Source: Bacteroidales bacterium
Lineage (GTDB): Bacteria; Bacteroidota; Bacteroidia; Bacteroidales; Paludibacteraceae
Reading direction: 5' to 3'
NCBI GenBank assembly: GCA_022784645.1
Contig: JALFZG010000006.1
Coordinates: forward strand, 1 to 58,407
Length of the DNA: 58,407 nt
In this document: piece after piece, positions 15,602 to 25,244 of the stretch
Layout of the letters: the number at the start of each line of letters is the position of its first letter
Position numbering within the stretch: the first letter of the stretch is position 1
Position numbers and translations under genes: made by a program
The notes under the pieces: generated by a model
What the model saw: only the letters and a program-made list of their open reading frames with translations
The model's database searches: none
Told to the model about the DNA's origin: nothing

Positions 15602-17479
15602 ATGAAAAATAAAGATTTCCGCGCGCAGCGGAGAGAAGAAAAGCGCCGTAAGTTTGCGCTGAAGCAGCAACAGCGGGAGCGCGATCGTGCACGTTTGGCA
15701 GTTGAACGGCAGAAAAAAACAGCAGAAAAGCGCGAGCAGACGGCTGACCAGATGCCCGAGCAGTTTGTTGGCCGGATGGAGTACAGCCGCAGGGGCGGTA
15801 TGGTGTTTGTAGATTCAAAATGGCTGAAAGACAGTATCATCGTGCCGCGCGATAAGATGATGGGTGCCCAAGAGGGCGAGAAGGTCGTGGTGCGAATCAC
15901 GCGCAAAGCGCGAGGCAATAAGATGGCCGAGGGTGAGGTGCTCGATGTGCTTGGGCCGGATGGCAACAACGATACGGAGATGCACGCTATCTTAGCCGAA
16001 TACGGGCTGCCTTACAGCTATCCGAAAGCTGTGGAGGAAGCTGCTGAAGCTATTCCGGAGGAGATCAGCCGGAGCGAGATTAAGCGTCGCCACGACATGC
16101 GCGATGTGCTCACTTTCACCATCGACCCCCGCGATGCGAAGGACTTCGATGATGCCCTCTCTTTCCGCCAAAACGAGGACGGCACAGTGGAGGTGGGCGT
16201 ACATATTGCTGACGTGACGCACTACGTACGTCCGGGCTCGATCATCGACCAAGAGGGCTACGACCGCGCTACGTCGGTCTATCTGGTTGATCGCACCATT
16301 CCGATGCTCCCAGAGCGCCTGAGTAATGGCATTTGTTCGCTTAGGCCCAACGAAGATAAGCTCACCTTCTCGGTAGTATTTACGTTGGATAATGAAGCAC
16401 AGGTGAAGCATTATGCGATAGAAAGAACGGTCATCCGTTCGGATTTCCGCTTGTGCTATGAAGAGGCGCAGGCGATCATCCTCCAGAAGGATGAGCCAGA
16501 GGCGATAGCGGAGGAAAGGAAAGGGCTTGCGGAGGCGCTCTGGGCTCTGGATGGGCTCGCTAAGCAGCTTCGCAAACGTCGTTTTGAGAAAGGCGCCATC
16601 GCATTTGACCGCGAGGAGGTGAAGTTTGAGATTGATGAAAACGGCAAGCCGCTCAGCGTTTATTTCCGCACCTCGGAGGATGCGAATAAGCTGATTGAGG
16701 AGTTCATGCTGCTGGCCAACCGCACGGTGGCCACTCATGTGGGCAAGTTGCTGAAGAAGCCGTTTGTATATCGCATTCACGACCTGCCCGACCAAGATAA
16801 GTTACTGGACTTCAGCCAGTTCATTCGTCGGTTTGGTTATACGCTCAAGACCGGAAGCACGCGCAAGGAGACCGTATCGAAGAACATTAATAAGCTGCTC
16901 ACACAGGTGCAGGGTAGGCCGGAAGCCAACCTGATTGAGACCATCGCGGTGCGCGCCATGGCTAAGGCGGTGTATTCTACGGAGAACATCGGTCATTACG
17001 GCCTTGCTTTCCCTTATTATACGCATTTCACCTCGCCTATTCGTCGCTATCCCGACATGATGGTGCACCGCCTGCTGGAGCGCTATCTGGATGGCGGACA
17101 GCCGGTGCAAGCCGATGAATATGAGGGATATTGCAAACATTGCTCGTCACGCGAGCAGTTGGCGGCCAACGCCGAACGAGCCAGCGTTAAATATAAACAA
17201 GTAGAATTTATGCAGGAGCATGTAGGGCAGGAGTTCGATGGCGTAATCTCTGGCGTTACGGACTGGGGTGTATATGTGGAGCTGACTGAGAGCAAGTGCG
17301 AGGGCATGATTCCCATTCGCGAACTCGAACCCGCAGATTACTATGATTTTATCGAGAAAGAGTATTGCGTAAAGGGCGAACGTACGGGCACCGTTTATAC
17401 CCTTGGCGACCAAGTGCGGGTGCGGGTTACGCGAGCCGATTTGGCGCGTAAGCAGCTCGATTTTGAGTTGGTGCGCTGA
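15602..17479 (+). CDS. rnr: Ribonuclease R (short form)
   Basis: A processive 3'-5' exoribonuclease that degrades structured RNA. The 625-residue protein has a basic, charged N-terminus (residues 1-58, rich in Arg, Lys, Glu, Gln), a cold-shock/OB domain from about 59 (MEYSRRGGMVFVD), the RNB catalytic domain (FTIDPRDAKDFDDALS at about 175, with the metal-binding aspartates), and a C-terminal S1 domain (FDGVISGVTDWGVYVEL). It lacks the usual N-terminal winged-helix region, which explains why it is shorter than the common 700-800. ATG at 15602 is preferred to the TTG at 15596. A terminator follows at 17514. Confidence 0.9.
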   Translation: MKNKDFRAQRREEKRRKFALKQQQRERDRARLAVERQKKTAEKREQTADQMPEQFVGRMEYSRRGGMVFVDSKWLKDSIIVPRDKMMGAQEGEKVVVRITRKARGNKMAEGEVLDVLGPDGNNDTEMHAILAEYGLPYSYPKAVEEAAEAIPEEISRSEIKRRHDMRDVLTFTIDPRDAKDFDDALSFRQNEDGTVEVGVHIADVTHYVRPGSIIDQEGYDRATSVYLVDRTIPMLPERLSNGICSLRPNEDKLTFSVVFTLDNEAQVKHYAIERTVIRSDFRLCYEEAQAIILQKDEPEAIAEERKGLAEALWALDGLAKQLRKRRFEKGAIAFDREEVKFEIDENGKPLSVYFRTSEDANKLIEEFMLLANRTVATHVGKLLKKPFVYRIHDLPDQDKLLDFSQFIRRFGYTLKTGSTRKETVSKNINKLLTQVQGRPEANLIETIAVRAMAKAVYSTENIGHYGLAFPYYTHFTSPIRRYPDMMVHRLLERYLDGGQPVQADEYEGYCKHCSSREQLAANAERASVKYKQVEFMQEHVGQEFDGVISGVTDWGVYVELTESKCEGMIPIRELEPADYYDFIEKEYCVKGERTGTVYTLGDQVRVRVTRADLARKQLDFELVR

Positions 17480-17513
17480 TGCTTCAGAGCGCCCTGCAAG
17501 CGCGAATATGCAT

Positions 17514-17552
17514 AAAAAAAGTCCTTTTTTTGCGAAAAAGGGACTTTTTTTT
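17514..17552 (+). terminator. Terminator after RNase R
   Basis: AAAAAAAGTCC paired with GGGACTTTTTTTT around TTTTTTTGCGAAAAA, a near-perfect stem with a T-run. The next promoter begins inside its T-run. Confidence 0.8.
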
Positions 17553-17581
17553 GTTTATTTCAGAAAAAAGCACTACCTTTG
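17550..17581 (+). promoter_or_regulatory. Bacteroidetes promoter for the 17601 gene
   Basis: TTTG (17550-17553), 20 nt, TACCTTTG (17574-17581). The ATG at 17601 follows after 19 nt, so the leader is very short; this fixes the start of the gene. Confidence 0.8.
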
Positions 17582-17600
17582 TAGGCTGAAAACGATAAAG

Positions 17601-18392
17601 ATGCGAAAATGGTGCGCTAACATACGATTGTTGCTGCTGTTGCTGCTGCTCTGTCAGGTAGCATCGGCTGAGGTGGTGAAGCTGAAGTCGGGCGCTTCTG
17701 TGAGTGGCACGGTTGTGTTTGAAAACGAAGAGGTGCTGGTGATTAAGACGGCTGATGGCAGCCGCTACCAGTATCAGAAATCGGAAGTAGAGCAGGTGTT
17801 GCCGTATGCGGTTGAGCCCACCGAGCAACCTGCGGTCGAGCCGGCTCAGAAGCAACGTAAGGTGGTAGCCATGCTGCAACTCTCAGCCGAGGTGGATTTC
17901 CCGCCGGCAGGTGCTGCGCTGATAGGCGCAGGCGTAGGCGTGGATGTGATCATCGCTTCGCGGCCGCTTCCGCTCCGGAGAGGGGAGGGCGATAATGGGG
18001 CAGCATGCAGCGTTGGAGCTGGGGTAGGTTACCACCTCGCGGGCTCCCATTTTCTGCCCATACAGCTGCGTACGGATTTCTATATCCCCTGCGCCACCAC
18101 TTGGCAGAAAAGAAAGCACAAGCGGCCCCGCCAAGCAGTGATTGGTTTGGGCGCGGGCTATGGCGTAGCGCTGTGTGAAGGAGATAAAGGTGGTCTCTTT
18201 GCCGACCTATCTGCCGGATGGCGGTGGATGGTAGGCGATAATGGCAGAGCGCTCGCATTCACGTTTTTCGGCAATTTCCAGCAAGCGAAGATTTCGCACC
18301 TTCGAGTAGAAATCCCAGCAGGCACATATTGGGAACCTTTAGCCACCCGAGCCTACACGAACGTAGGTCTCCGGTTTGGCGTTTATCTTTGA
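17601..18392 (+). CDS. Exported beta-barrel-like protein with an N-terminal LSGxxxxG segment, unknown function
   Basis: A 263-residue protein. Residues 1-22 form a signal peptide (LLLLLLLLCQVASAE). Residues about 23-72 (VVKLKSGASVSGTVVFENEEVLVIKTADGSRYQYQKSEV) look like the small beta domain found before Bacteroidetes outer-membrane-barrel proteins. The remainder alternates Gly-rich strands (GAGVGVDVII, GVGYHLAGSHF, LGAGYGVALCEG) and ends NVGLRFGVYL, with a terminal aromatic/aliphatic strand typical of outer-membrane proteins. The role is unknown. The RHH-like gene follows only 6 nt later and is probably co-transcribed. Confidence 0.65.
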   Translation: MRKWCANIRLLLLLLLLCQVASAEVVKLKSGASVSGTVVFENEEVLVIKTADGSRYQYQKSEVEQVLPYAVEPTEQPAVEPAQKQRKVVAMLQLSAEVDFPPAGAALIGAGVGVDVIIASRPLPLRRGEGDNGAACSVGAGVGYHLAGSHFLPIQLRTDFYIPCATTWQKRKHKRPRQAVIGLGAGYGVALCEGDKGGLFADLSAGWRWMVGDNGRALAFTFFGNFQQAKISHLRVEIPAGTYWEPLATRAYTNVGLRFGVYL

Positions 18393-18398
18393 AAACAC

Positions 18399-18608
18399 AT
18401 GGCTGAACCATCGCATAATAAACCTCGGAGACGCCGTGAGCCGCGTAATCACCGCGTAACTGTCATGCTCAACGACAGTGAGATGCGTGTGCTTCAGCGC
18501 TATCTTGACCGCTACGATGTATCCAATCGCAGCCGCCTCATCCGCGAGGCGCTCATGCGCAATATCCTCGATCGTTTCGACAAAGACTCCCCCACGCTCT
18601 TTGACTAA
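18399..18608 (+). CDS. Small ribbon-helix-helix-like DNA-binding protein
   Basis: A 69-residue basic protein. Its N-terminus is Arg-rich (PRRRREPRNH), followed by a strand-helix-helix pattern: HRVTVMLNDSEMRVLQRYLDRYDVSNRSRLIREALMRNILDRF. This matches the CopG/Arc type ribbon-helix-helix fold (strand VTVML, helix A 28-40, turn, helix B 46-60). It probably binds DNA as a dimer. It lies directly behind the exported-protein gene with a 6 nt gap. No toxin partner follows, so it is not a normal toxin-antitoxin pair. Confidence 0.6.
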   Translation: MAEPSHNKPRRRREPRNHRVTVMLNDSEMRVLQRYLDRYDVSNRSRLIREALMRNILDRFDKDSPTLFD

Positions 18609-18836
18609 CAACTTCAAATCAAGAATTACTTTTTTACAAATATTTGGGAAAGACCGGTATGTTCCACATACTGGCTTGCCTCTACATCTTTTTATGGCTT
18701 ACAGCGGAATTGGTGAAAATTGCAAAGTGTAGTCAACAAAATAAGGATATTTTTTGTCATTTCAGGAAAAAATTATCACTTTTCATTCCGCGAGAAAACT
18801 ATGGTACTCGATTTTTTATTAAAATTGCAAATAAAA

Positions 18837-18868
18837 TTTGCATATCCCAAAAAATCTTCGTACCTTTG
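18837..18868 (+). promoter_or_regulatory. Bacteroidetes promoter of the SulP gene
   Basis: TTTG (18837-18840), 20 nt, TACCTTTG (18861-18868), about 30 nt before the ATG at 18899. The rest of the 18609-18836 gap is AT-rich without a gene. The open frame upstream of 18899 runs through the promoter and is not used. Confidence 0.8.
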
Positions 18869-18898
18869 CAGCGTTTTTCAGATTTTCAGGTATTCAAT

Positions 18899-20635
18899 AT
18901 GCAGAAGTTTGCTATTTCAGACGTTTTTTGCCCGAAACTCTTCACGTCGCTTAAGCACTACGACAAGAAGACCCTCACGCAGGATATCGTAGCTGGTATC
19001 ATCGTGGGCGTGGTAGCTATTCCGCTGGCCATCGCGTTTGGTATTTCGTCGGGCGTAGGTCCTACCGAGGGCCTTATCACCGCAATCATCGCCGGTTTTT
19101 TGATTTCGTTTTTTGGCGGCTCCAAAGTGCAAATTGGCGGTCCTACCGGTGCTTTCATCGTAATCATCTACGGCATTATTCAGGAGTATGGCGTGAGCGG
19201 GCTGATGATCTCCACCATCATGGCCGGCATCATCCTTATCCTCATGGGGTTATTCAAGCTCGGCAACGTGATTAAGTTCGTGCCCTACCCCGTGGTGATT
19301 GGTTTTACCGCAGGTATAGCCGTAACGATCTTCACCACGCAGATGAACGACCTCTTCGGCTTAGGCATCACCGATGCGCCAGCTGACTTCATCCATAAGT
19401 GGATGTGTTATGCCGAACACTGGCAAGACGTAAACTGGTGGGCTTTCGGCATTGGTATCCTCTCTCTCCTGCTGATTATCTTCACACCCCGCTTGAGTAA
19501 GAAAATCCCCGGCTCGCTGGTAGCCATCATCGTGATGACGCTTGCCGCATGGGTGCTTCGCCGATTTTGCGGAGTAGATAGCATCACTACCATCTCCGAC
19601 CTCTATGAGTTGCCCCACGGCATGCCCGCTCCGCGTATGCCCGAGATTACGCTCAAAGATGGGCAGACGATGATCAACCTGATTCAGGACCTCTTCCCCT
19701 CTGCCTTCACGATTGCTATGTTAGGCGCTATCGAGTCACTCCTCTCGGCTATGGTGGCCGATGGTGTGATTGGCGACCAGCATAACTCCAACACCGAACT
19801 CATCGGTCAGGGTATAGCCAACCTCGTTGTGCCGTTCTTCGGTGGTATCCCTGCTACCGGCGCAATCGCTCGAACGATGACGAATATCAACAACGGCGGC
19901 AAGACGCCAGTAGCCGGTTTGGTACACGCTGGTGTGCTGATGCTCGTGCTCCTCTTCTTGGGCAACCTCGTAGGTATGATCCCGATGGCCTGCCTCGCCG
20001 GCGTACTGATCATGGTGAGCTATAACATGTCCGGCTGGCGCACCTTCCTCTGGCTTGCTAAGAACCCCAAATCCGACTTCCTCGTGATGATTGTGACCTT
20101 CGTGCTGACGGTAGTGTTCAACCTCACCGTAGCCATCGAAGTGGGATTGATCTTGGCTATTGCCCTCTTCTTAAAACGAACCAACGAGATGACGGTGGTG
20201 CGCTCGTTCTCCGAAGAGCTGGACCCCACCCATCAGACCGATATCCGACTCCATGGACAAGACCTCGAGATGCTGCATATCCCAGCGCACACAGAGGTGT
20301 ATGAGATTGATGGCCCATATTTCTTTGGCATCGCCAATAAGTTCGACGAGATCAGCCGCCGCATTGGTAAAGACGACCAGAAAGTGCGTATCATCCGTAT
20401 GCGTAAAGTATCGTTTATTGACAGTACGGGCATTCACAACCTCGAGCAACTCTACCTGCGCTCCAAGCACTGCGGCATTCAGCTCGTGCTTTCCGGCGTT
20501 AACCAGCATGTGTTTGAAACGCTCGACAAGGCCGGACTAGTGACGCTCATAGGCAGAGAGAACATCCGAGACCATATTAATGGCGCGCTCGCGCGTGCAG
20601 GGGAGATTGTAGGCGAAAAGGTCTCCGCAGAGTAA
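18899..20635 (+). CDS. SulP family anion transporter with STAS domain
   Basis: A 578-residue inner-membrane protein. The N-terminal 430 residues show ten or more hydrophobic segments with the SulP signatures DIVAGIIVGVVAIPLAIAFGISSGVGPTEGL and GGSKVQIGGPTGAF. The C-terminal 110 residues form a STAS domain (YEIDGPYFFGIANKFDEI...IIRMRKVSFIDSTGIHNLE), the conserved regulatory domain of this family. Members carry sulfate, bicarbonate or organic anions; the sequence does not say which. The start at 18899 follows its own promoter. smpB begins 51 nt after the stop. Confidence 0.9.
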   Translation: MQKFAISDVFCPKLFTSLKHYDKKTLTQDIVAGIIVGVVAIPLAIAFGISSGVGPTEGLITAIIAGFLISFFGGSKVQIGGPTGAFIVIIYGIIQEYGVSGLMISTIMAGIILILMGLFKLGNVIKFVPYPVVIGFTAGIAVTIFTTQMNDLFGLGITDAPADFIHKWMCYAEHWQDVNWWAFGIGILSLLLIIFTPRLSKKIPGSLVAIIVMTLAAWVLRRFCGVDSITTISDLYELPHGMPAPRMPEITLKDGQTMINLIQDLFPSAFTIAMLGAIESLLSAMVADGVIGDQHNSNTELIGQGIANLVVPFFGGIPATGAIARTMTNINNGGKTPVAGLVHAGVLMLVLLFLGNLVGMIPMACLAGVLIMVSYNMSGWRTFLWLAKNPKSDFLVMIVTFVLTVVFNLTVAIEVGLILAIALFLKRTNEMTVVRSFSEELDPTHQTDIRLHGQDLEMLHIPAHTEVYEIDGPYFFGIANKFDEISRRIGKDDQKVRIIRMRKVSFIDSTGIHNLEQLYLRSKHCGIQLVLSGVNQHVFETLDKAGLVTLIGRENIRDHINGALARAGEIVGEKVSAE

Positions 20636-20686
20636 TTTTCCGAATACATATTTGGTCTATTCAGATTTTTGCAGTATTTTTTTAAC

Positions 20687-21148
20687 ATGTTACCCAAATC
20701 GAACGTACATATCCGCAACAAACGAGCCTCGTATGATTACGAGATTCTCGACCGTCTAACGGCCGGGATTGTGCTTTATGGCACGGAGATTAAGTCCATT
20801 CGCGACAGCAAAGCTTCGCTTGCTGATACCTACTGCGTGTTCAACGGTTCAGAACTTTGGGTAAAGCAGATGCATATTGCCACCTATCAGTTCGGCTCTT
20901 ACTCCAATCACGAGGTGCGCCGAGACAGGAAACTGCTGCTGACTAAACGTGAGCTTCGCAAGCTCCGAAATGCGGTGAAAGATACGGGTAAGACTATCAT
21001 CCCGCTCTCGCTTATTATTAACGAAAAAGGGCTTGCCAAGCTTGAGATTGCGCTCTGCCAAGGTAAGCATGATTACGATAAACGACAGTCGATTCGCGAA
21101 CGAGAAGACAAGCGCGAATTGGCCAAACTAACCAAAGTAAGGGTATAA
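20687..21148 (+). CDS. smpB: SsrA-binding protein SmpB
   Basis: Binds the tRNA-like end of tmRNA and brings it to stalled ribosomes. The 153-residue protein has the full family pattern: [31 protein letters not shown] at the start, the [11 protein letters not shown] block, and a basic C-terminal tail ([16 protein letters not shown]) that enters the mRNA channel. ATG at 20687 is preferred to the TTG 18 nt upstream. Its partner ssrA lies 11 kb away at 31713. Downstream, gpmI starts 38 nt after the stop. Confidence 0.95.
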   Translation: MLPKSNVHIRNKRASYDYEILDRLTAGIVLYGTEIKSIRDSKASLADTYCVFNGSELWVKQMHIATYQFGSYSNHEVRRDRKLLLTKRELRKLRNAVKDTGKTIIPLSLIINEKGLAKLEIALCQGKHDYDKRQSIREREDKRELAKLTKVRV

Positions 21149-21186
21149 TCCTTACCCGATTGTTGACTTTAATAATTTTGAATAAT

Positions 21187-22722
21187 ATGAGCAAAGCATT
21201 ACTTATGATTCTTGATGGCTGGGGCCTGGGCAAAGCAGGCAAAGAGAATGCCATCTACAGCACCCCTACTCCCAACTGGGATGCACTCTTGAAAAACTAT
21301 CCCCACTCGCAGCTTCAAGCCAGCGGCGAGAACGTAGGTTTGCCTGACGGACAGATGGGAAACTCTGAGGTAGGGCATCTGAATATCGGTGCCGGACGAG
21401 TGGTTTATCAAGATTTGGTAAAAATCAATATCGCTATTCGCGACAACTCCATCATGCAGAACCCCGAGATTGTAGCCGCTTACAGTCGCGCTAAAGAAAC
21501 CGGCAAGAAGCTCCATATCATGGGTTTGACCTCTACGGGTGGCGTTCACTCCTCGCTCGATCACCTCTTTAAGCTCGTAAATATTGCGGGCGAATACGGC
21601 ATTGCCGACCATACGTTTGTTCACTGCTTCATGGATGGTCGCGACACCGACCCGCGCAGCGGCATCACCTATATCGAAGCGCTGCAAAAAGAGTGCGAGA
21701 AGACGGGCGCACATATAGCTTCCATCATCGGTCGCTTCTACGCTATGGACCGCGATAAGCGATGGGAACGCATCAAGGTAGCGTATGACCAACTCGTTAA
21801 CGGTCAAGGTCGCGCATGTGAAGACATGGTAGCTGGCGTACAGTCATGTTATGACAGCCACACCGAAGAGCATAAGAATACCGACGAGTTCATGGAGCCG
21901 CTCGTAAACGCCCATTGCGATGGTCGCATCGAAGAGGGCGATGTAGTCATCTTCTTCAACTACCGCAACGACCGCGCTAAGGAGATTACCATCGCGCTCA
22001 CCCAGCAGGATATGCCCGAGCAGGGTATGCATACCATTCCCAACCTCCATTACTGCTGCATGACCCCCTACGACTCCAGCTTCACCGGCTTGCATATCCT
22101 CTTCCCGAAAGAGAACGTAGAGAACACGCTCGGCGAGATCGTGAGCAACCTCGGCATGAAGCAGTTGCGTATTGCTGAGACGGAGAAGTTCGCACACGTC
22201 ACCTTCTTCTTCAACGGTGGTCGCGAGGCAGAGTACCCGGGCGAGGAGCGTATCCTCATTCCTTCTCCTAAAGTGCCCACCTACGATCTGAAGCCGGAGA
22301 TGTCGGCTCCCGAGGTAACCGAGGCCCTGGTGGAGGCAATCAACACGGAGAAATTCGACTTCATCACACTCAATTTCGCCAACGGCGATATGATTGGCCA
22401 CACTGGTGTTTATCCCGCTATCCAAAAAGCCGTAACCTGTATCGACAACTGCTCACAGAAGGTGATTGATGCTGCTCTCGCACATGGTTATGAGGTGGTA
22501 ATCATCGCCGATCACGGCAATGCCGACCATGCGATTAATGCCGATGGTACCCCAAATACGGCCCACTCGCTTAACCCCGTGCCGTTCGTTTATATCTCAA
22601 ACGATTATAAGAACGCGCACTGCCTCGATGGCCGTTTGGCGGACGTAGCTCCTTCTATCTGCCACATCCTCGGCATTGAGCAGCCAAAGGAAATGACCGG
22701 CAGATGCCTGATAGAAGACTAA
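21187..22722 (+). CDS. gpmI: 2,3-bisphosphoglycerate-independent phosphoglycerate mutase
   Basis: Interconverts 3- and 2-phosphoglycerate in glycolysis with two Mn ions. The 511-residue length is normal. The alkaline-phosphatase-type metal site begins MILDGWGLG, and the catalytic Ser is in [19 protein letters not shown]. Further conserved blocks are [14 protein letters not shown] and, for the metal site, [17 protein letters not shown] at 21187 is chosen over the TTG at 21160. A terminator at 22785 closes the unit. Confidence 0.95.
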   Translation: MSKALLMILDGWGLGKAGKENAIYSTPTPNWDALLKNYPHSQLQASGENVGLPDGQMGNSEVGHLNIGAGRVVYQDLVKINIAIRDNSIMQNPEIVAAYSRAKETGKKLHIMGLTSTGGVHSSLDHLFKLVNIAGEYGIADHTFVHCFMDGRDTDPRSGITYIEALQKECEKTGAHIASIIGRFYAMDRDKRWERIKVAYDQLVNGQGRACEDMVAGVQSCYDSHTEEHKNTDEFMEPLVNAHCDGRIEEGDVVIFFNYRNDRAKEITIALTQQDMPEQGMHTIPNLHYCCMTPYDSSFTGLHILFPKENVENTLGEIVSNLGMKQLRIAETEKFAHVTFFFNGGREAEYPGEERILIPSPKVPTYDLKPEMSAPEVTEALVEAINTEKFDFITLNFANGDMIGHTGVYPAIQKAVTCIDNCSQKVIDAALAHGYEVVIIADHGNADHAINADGTPNTAHSLNPVPFVYISNDYKNAHCLDGRLADVAPSICHILGIEQPKEMTGRCLIED

Positions 22723-22784
22723 TATTGCATGCTAGGTGGTTGTTTCACCTAAATCTTTGGCGGGTTATACAAACTACCAGACCC

Positions 22785-22821
22785 AAAAAAATCAGCCGAG
22801 CAATGCTCGGCTGATTTTTTT
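22785..22821. terminator. Bidirectional terminator between gpmI and the NfnAB-like gene
   Basis: AAAAAAATCAGCCGAGC, AAT loop, GCTCGGCTGATTTTTT: 11 bp GC stem extended by A/T runs on both sides. It suits both converging genes. Confidence 0.88.
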
Positions 22822-22866
22822 CACCTTATAGATTTTGATAATATTCAATGATGCTCCCTTGGGCTT

Positions 22867-25233
22867 CTACTCGCAGGACAAGCTGGCATGCATAGCCGCA
22901 GCCGCTTTGCGTCCATCCGACATAGCGAGAATCACGGTAGCGCCACCTCGCACTATATCACCTCCAGCATAGAGCACGGGGATAGCTGACTGCATGCTCT
23001 CGTTAACAACGATCGTTCCTTTCTTACTAATCTCCAAACCGGGCGTGGTACTCGGGATGAGCGGGTTGGGCGATACGCCTACTGCTACAATCACGAGGTC
23101 GCAAGGCAAGGTAATCGTCTGTCCTTCTACGGGCACTGGACTTCTGCGGCCGGAAGCATCGGGTTCGCCTAAATCCATCACTTGCAACACGGCCTCCATC
23201 ACTTTTCCACTCGGCGGAAGGGTTCGACCATCAGCGCCCACTGCTGCCGGTTCAGCATGATAAGCAATGGGGTTATGAAGCGTGAGGAACTCCACACCTT
23301 CTTCCTTGGCATGACGCACTTCCTCCACGCGGGCGGGCATTTCCTCTTCCGAACGACGATACACGATAGTAGCATGCTCTGCGCCCAAGCGTTTGGCGGT
23401 TCGTACGGCATCCATAGCCGTATTTCCACCTCCAACGACAATTACGTTCTTACCACGAAGAACGGGCGTATCCATCTCCTCGCGAGAAGCCCCCATCAGG
23501 TTCACACGCGTGAGGTACTCGTTTGAACTCATTACGCCATTCAGATTCTCACCCGGGATACCCATGAAGCGAGGCAAGCCCGCACCCGTTCCAACGAAGA
23601 TGCCATCAAACGTATTGCGAAGCTCCTCTATCGTGATGGTCTTGCCGATAATCGTATCTTTCTCAAAGCACACACCCATGCGACGGAGGCTATCAATTTC
23701 TGCATCTACAATCTTATTCGGAAGGCGATATTCAGGGATGCCGTATTTGAGCACGCCGCCAATCTCATGAAGCGCCTCGAAGACGGTGACATCATAGCCC
23801 CATTTAGCCATGTCGCCAGCGAACGTCAATCCAGCAGGACCACTACCTACTACCGCTATTCGTTTTCCATTAGCGGGTGCACATTGGGGTAGGGCCATCA
23901 TCCCAGACTCGCGTTCATAATCCGCAGCAAAGCGCTCGAGGTAACCTATAGCTACCGGTTCGTGCTTCATCTTATGGTGGATACACTTGCTCTCGCATTG
24001 TTTCTCTTGCGGACACACACGGCCGCATACAGCGGGCAGGGTGGAGGACTCTTTAATCACCGCAGCCGCACCAAGGATATCTCCTTGCTCAATGAGGGAG
24101 ATGAACGTAGGAATCTGTATGCCTACCGGACACCCCTCAACGCAGCCTGGATTCTTACAATGTAAGCACCGCTTAGCCTCTTGCATAGCTTGCTGGATAC
24201 TGAGGCCTTGATTGACTTCGTCGTAGAGCGAGGTGGCACGAATAGTCGGGTCGAGCGAGGGCATCACTACGCGCGGAAGGGATGCTCGTTCTTTAGCAGT
24301 CAACGGATTGTCATCAGCATTTAGATTGTCCGCTTCAGCCGTTTGCTTAGTACTCGCCAATTCTTCTTCTGGCTTTTTCTCTGTTTTGCAGATATTGGCC
24401 GCAGTTTGGTCTGATAGGGCTTTATAACGCTCAAACGATTCTCTTTCTTCTACCTTATACCCACCCATACGCGTGAGCATCTCGTTCCAATCCACCTGAT
24501 GTGCGTCAAACTCCGGACCATCCACGCAAACGAACTTCGTTTTGCCTCCTACCGTAACGCGGCAAGCTCCACACATGCCCGTACCATCTACCATAATCGT
24601 ATTCAAAGACGCCTCCGTAGGTACTTCGTATTTCTCTGTAAGCAGGCTTACGAACTTCATCATGATAGCAGGCCCAATCGTTACGCACTTATGCACCGGC
24701 TCGCGGTTGATCACTAGCTCTACGCCTTGAGTCACAAGACCCTGCTGACCATACGAACCATCATCGGTCATGATAATCAGTTCGTCGGATACTGCGCGAA
24801 GTTGTTCTTCCAGAATAATCAGTTTGCGCGTACGAGCCGCTAGCACTACAATCACCTTATTGCCTGCTTTCTTAAGCGCAGCTGCAATTGGAAGCATTGG
24901 GGCCGCACCTACGCCACCACAAGCACACACGACAGTGCCATAGTTTTGGATATTCGTAGCTTTACCGAGCGGTCCAACGAGATCAGCAATCTGATCTCCC
25001 ACTTCGAGGTTACATAGTTTTGTACTGCTTACGCCAATCTTCTGCACCACTAAGTTGATGGTACCCAGTTTTACGTCGGCATCAGAAATGGTGAGCGGCA
25101 TACGTTCACCTTGCTCATCTACACGCACAATCACGAAATGACCTGCACGACGAGATTTCGCAATGAGTGGAGCCTCAACCTGAAGCTCCACTACATTTTC
25201 TGAAAAATATTTCTTACGTATGATTTTGTTCAT
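22867..25233 (-). CDS. NfnAB-like fusion: ferredoxin-NADP reductase alpha + glutamate-synthase-small-subunit-like
   Basis: A 788-residue cytoplasmic flavoprotein. Residues about 1-285 form the NfnA/DHOD-K-like half with FAD and NAD binding (CACGGVGAAPMLPIAAAL) and a [2Fe-2S] Cys set in DGTGMCGACRVTVGGKTKFVCVDGPEFD. From about 320 comes the GltD/NfnB-like half with iron-sulfur Cys groups (CLHCKNPGCVEGCPVGI, CGRVCPQEKQCESKC), the FAD motif VVGSGPAGL and the NADP motif VVGGGNTAMDA. Separate NfnA and NfnB subunits form an electron-bifurcating NADH-dependent ferredoxin:NADP oxidoreductase; the fusion is common in Bacteroidetes. It is last in a leftward block after deoC, 11 nt away. Confidence 0.88.
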   Translation of the reverse strand: MNKIIRKKYFSENVVELQVEAPLIAKSRRAGHFVIVRVDEQGERMPLTISDADVKLGTINLVVQKIGVSSTKLCNLEVGDQIADLVGPLGKATNIQNYGTVVCACGGVGAAPMLPIAAALKKAGNKVIVVLAARTRKLIILEEQLRAVSDELIIMTDDGSYGQQGLVTQGVELVINREPVHKCVTIGPAIMMKFVSLLTEKYEVPTEASLNTIMVDGTGMCGACRVTVGGKTKFVCVDGPEFDAHQVDWNEMLTRMGGYKVEERESFERYKALSDQTAANICKTEKKPEEELASTKQTAEADNLNADDNPLTAKERASLPRVVMPSLDPTIRATSLYDEVNQGLSIQQAMQEAKRCLHCKNPGCVEGCPVGIQIPTFISLIEQGDILGAAAVIKESSTLPAVCGRVCPQEKQCESKCIHHKMKHEPVAIGYLERFAADYERESGMMALPQCAPANGKRIAVVGSGPAGLTFAGDMAKWGYDVTVFEALHEIGGVLKYGIPEYRLPNKIVDAEIDSLRRMGVCFEKDTIIGKTITIEELRNTFDGIFVGTGAGLPRFMGIPGENLNGVMSSNEYLTRVNLMGASREEMDTPVLRGKNVIVVGGGNTAMDAVRTAKRLGAEHATIVYRRSEEEMPARVEEVRHAKEEGVEFLTLHNPIAYHAEPAAVGADGRTLPPSGKVMEAVLQVMDLGEPDASGRRSPVPVEGQTITLPCDLVIVAVGVSPNPLIPSTTPGLEISKKGTIVVNESMQSAIPVLYAGGDIVRGGATVILAMSDGRKAAAAMHASLSCE

Positions 25234-25244
25234 ATCATTACTTA

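Noticed and set aside
18399..18608. Toxin-antitoxin module
   Set aside because: The ribbon-helix-helix-like protein has no small toxin gene next to it; the neighbours are an exported protein and a transporter.
21173..21180. TAATTTTG as the gpmI promoter
   Set aside because: It lies only 6 nt before the start codon, too close for a normal leader, and may be chance.
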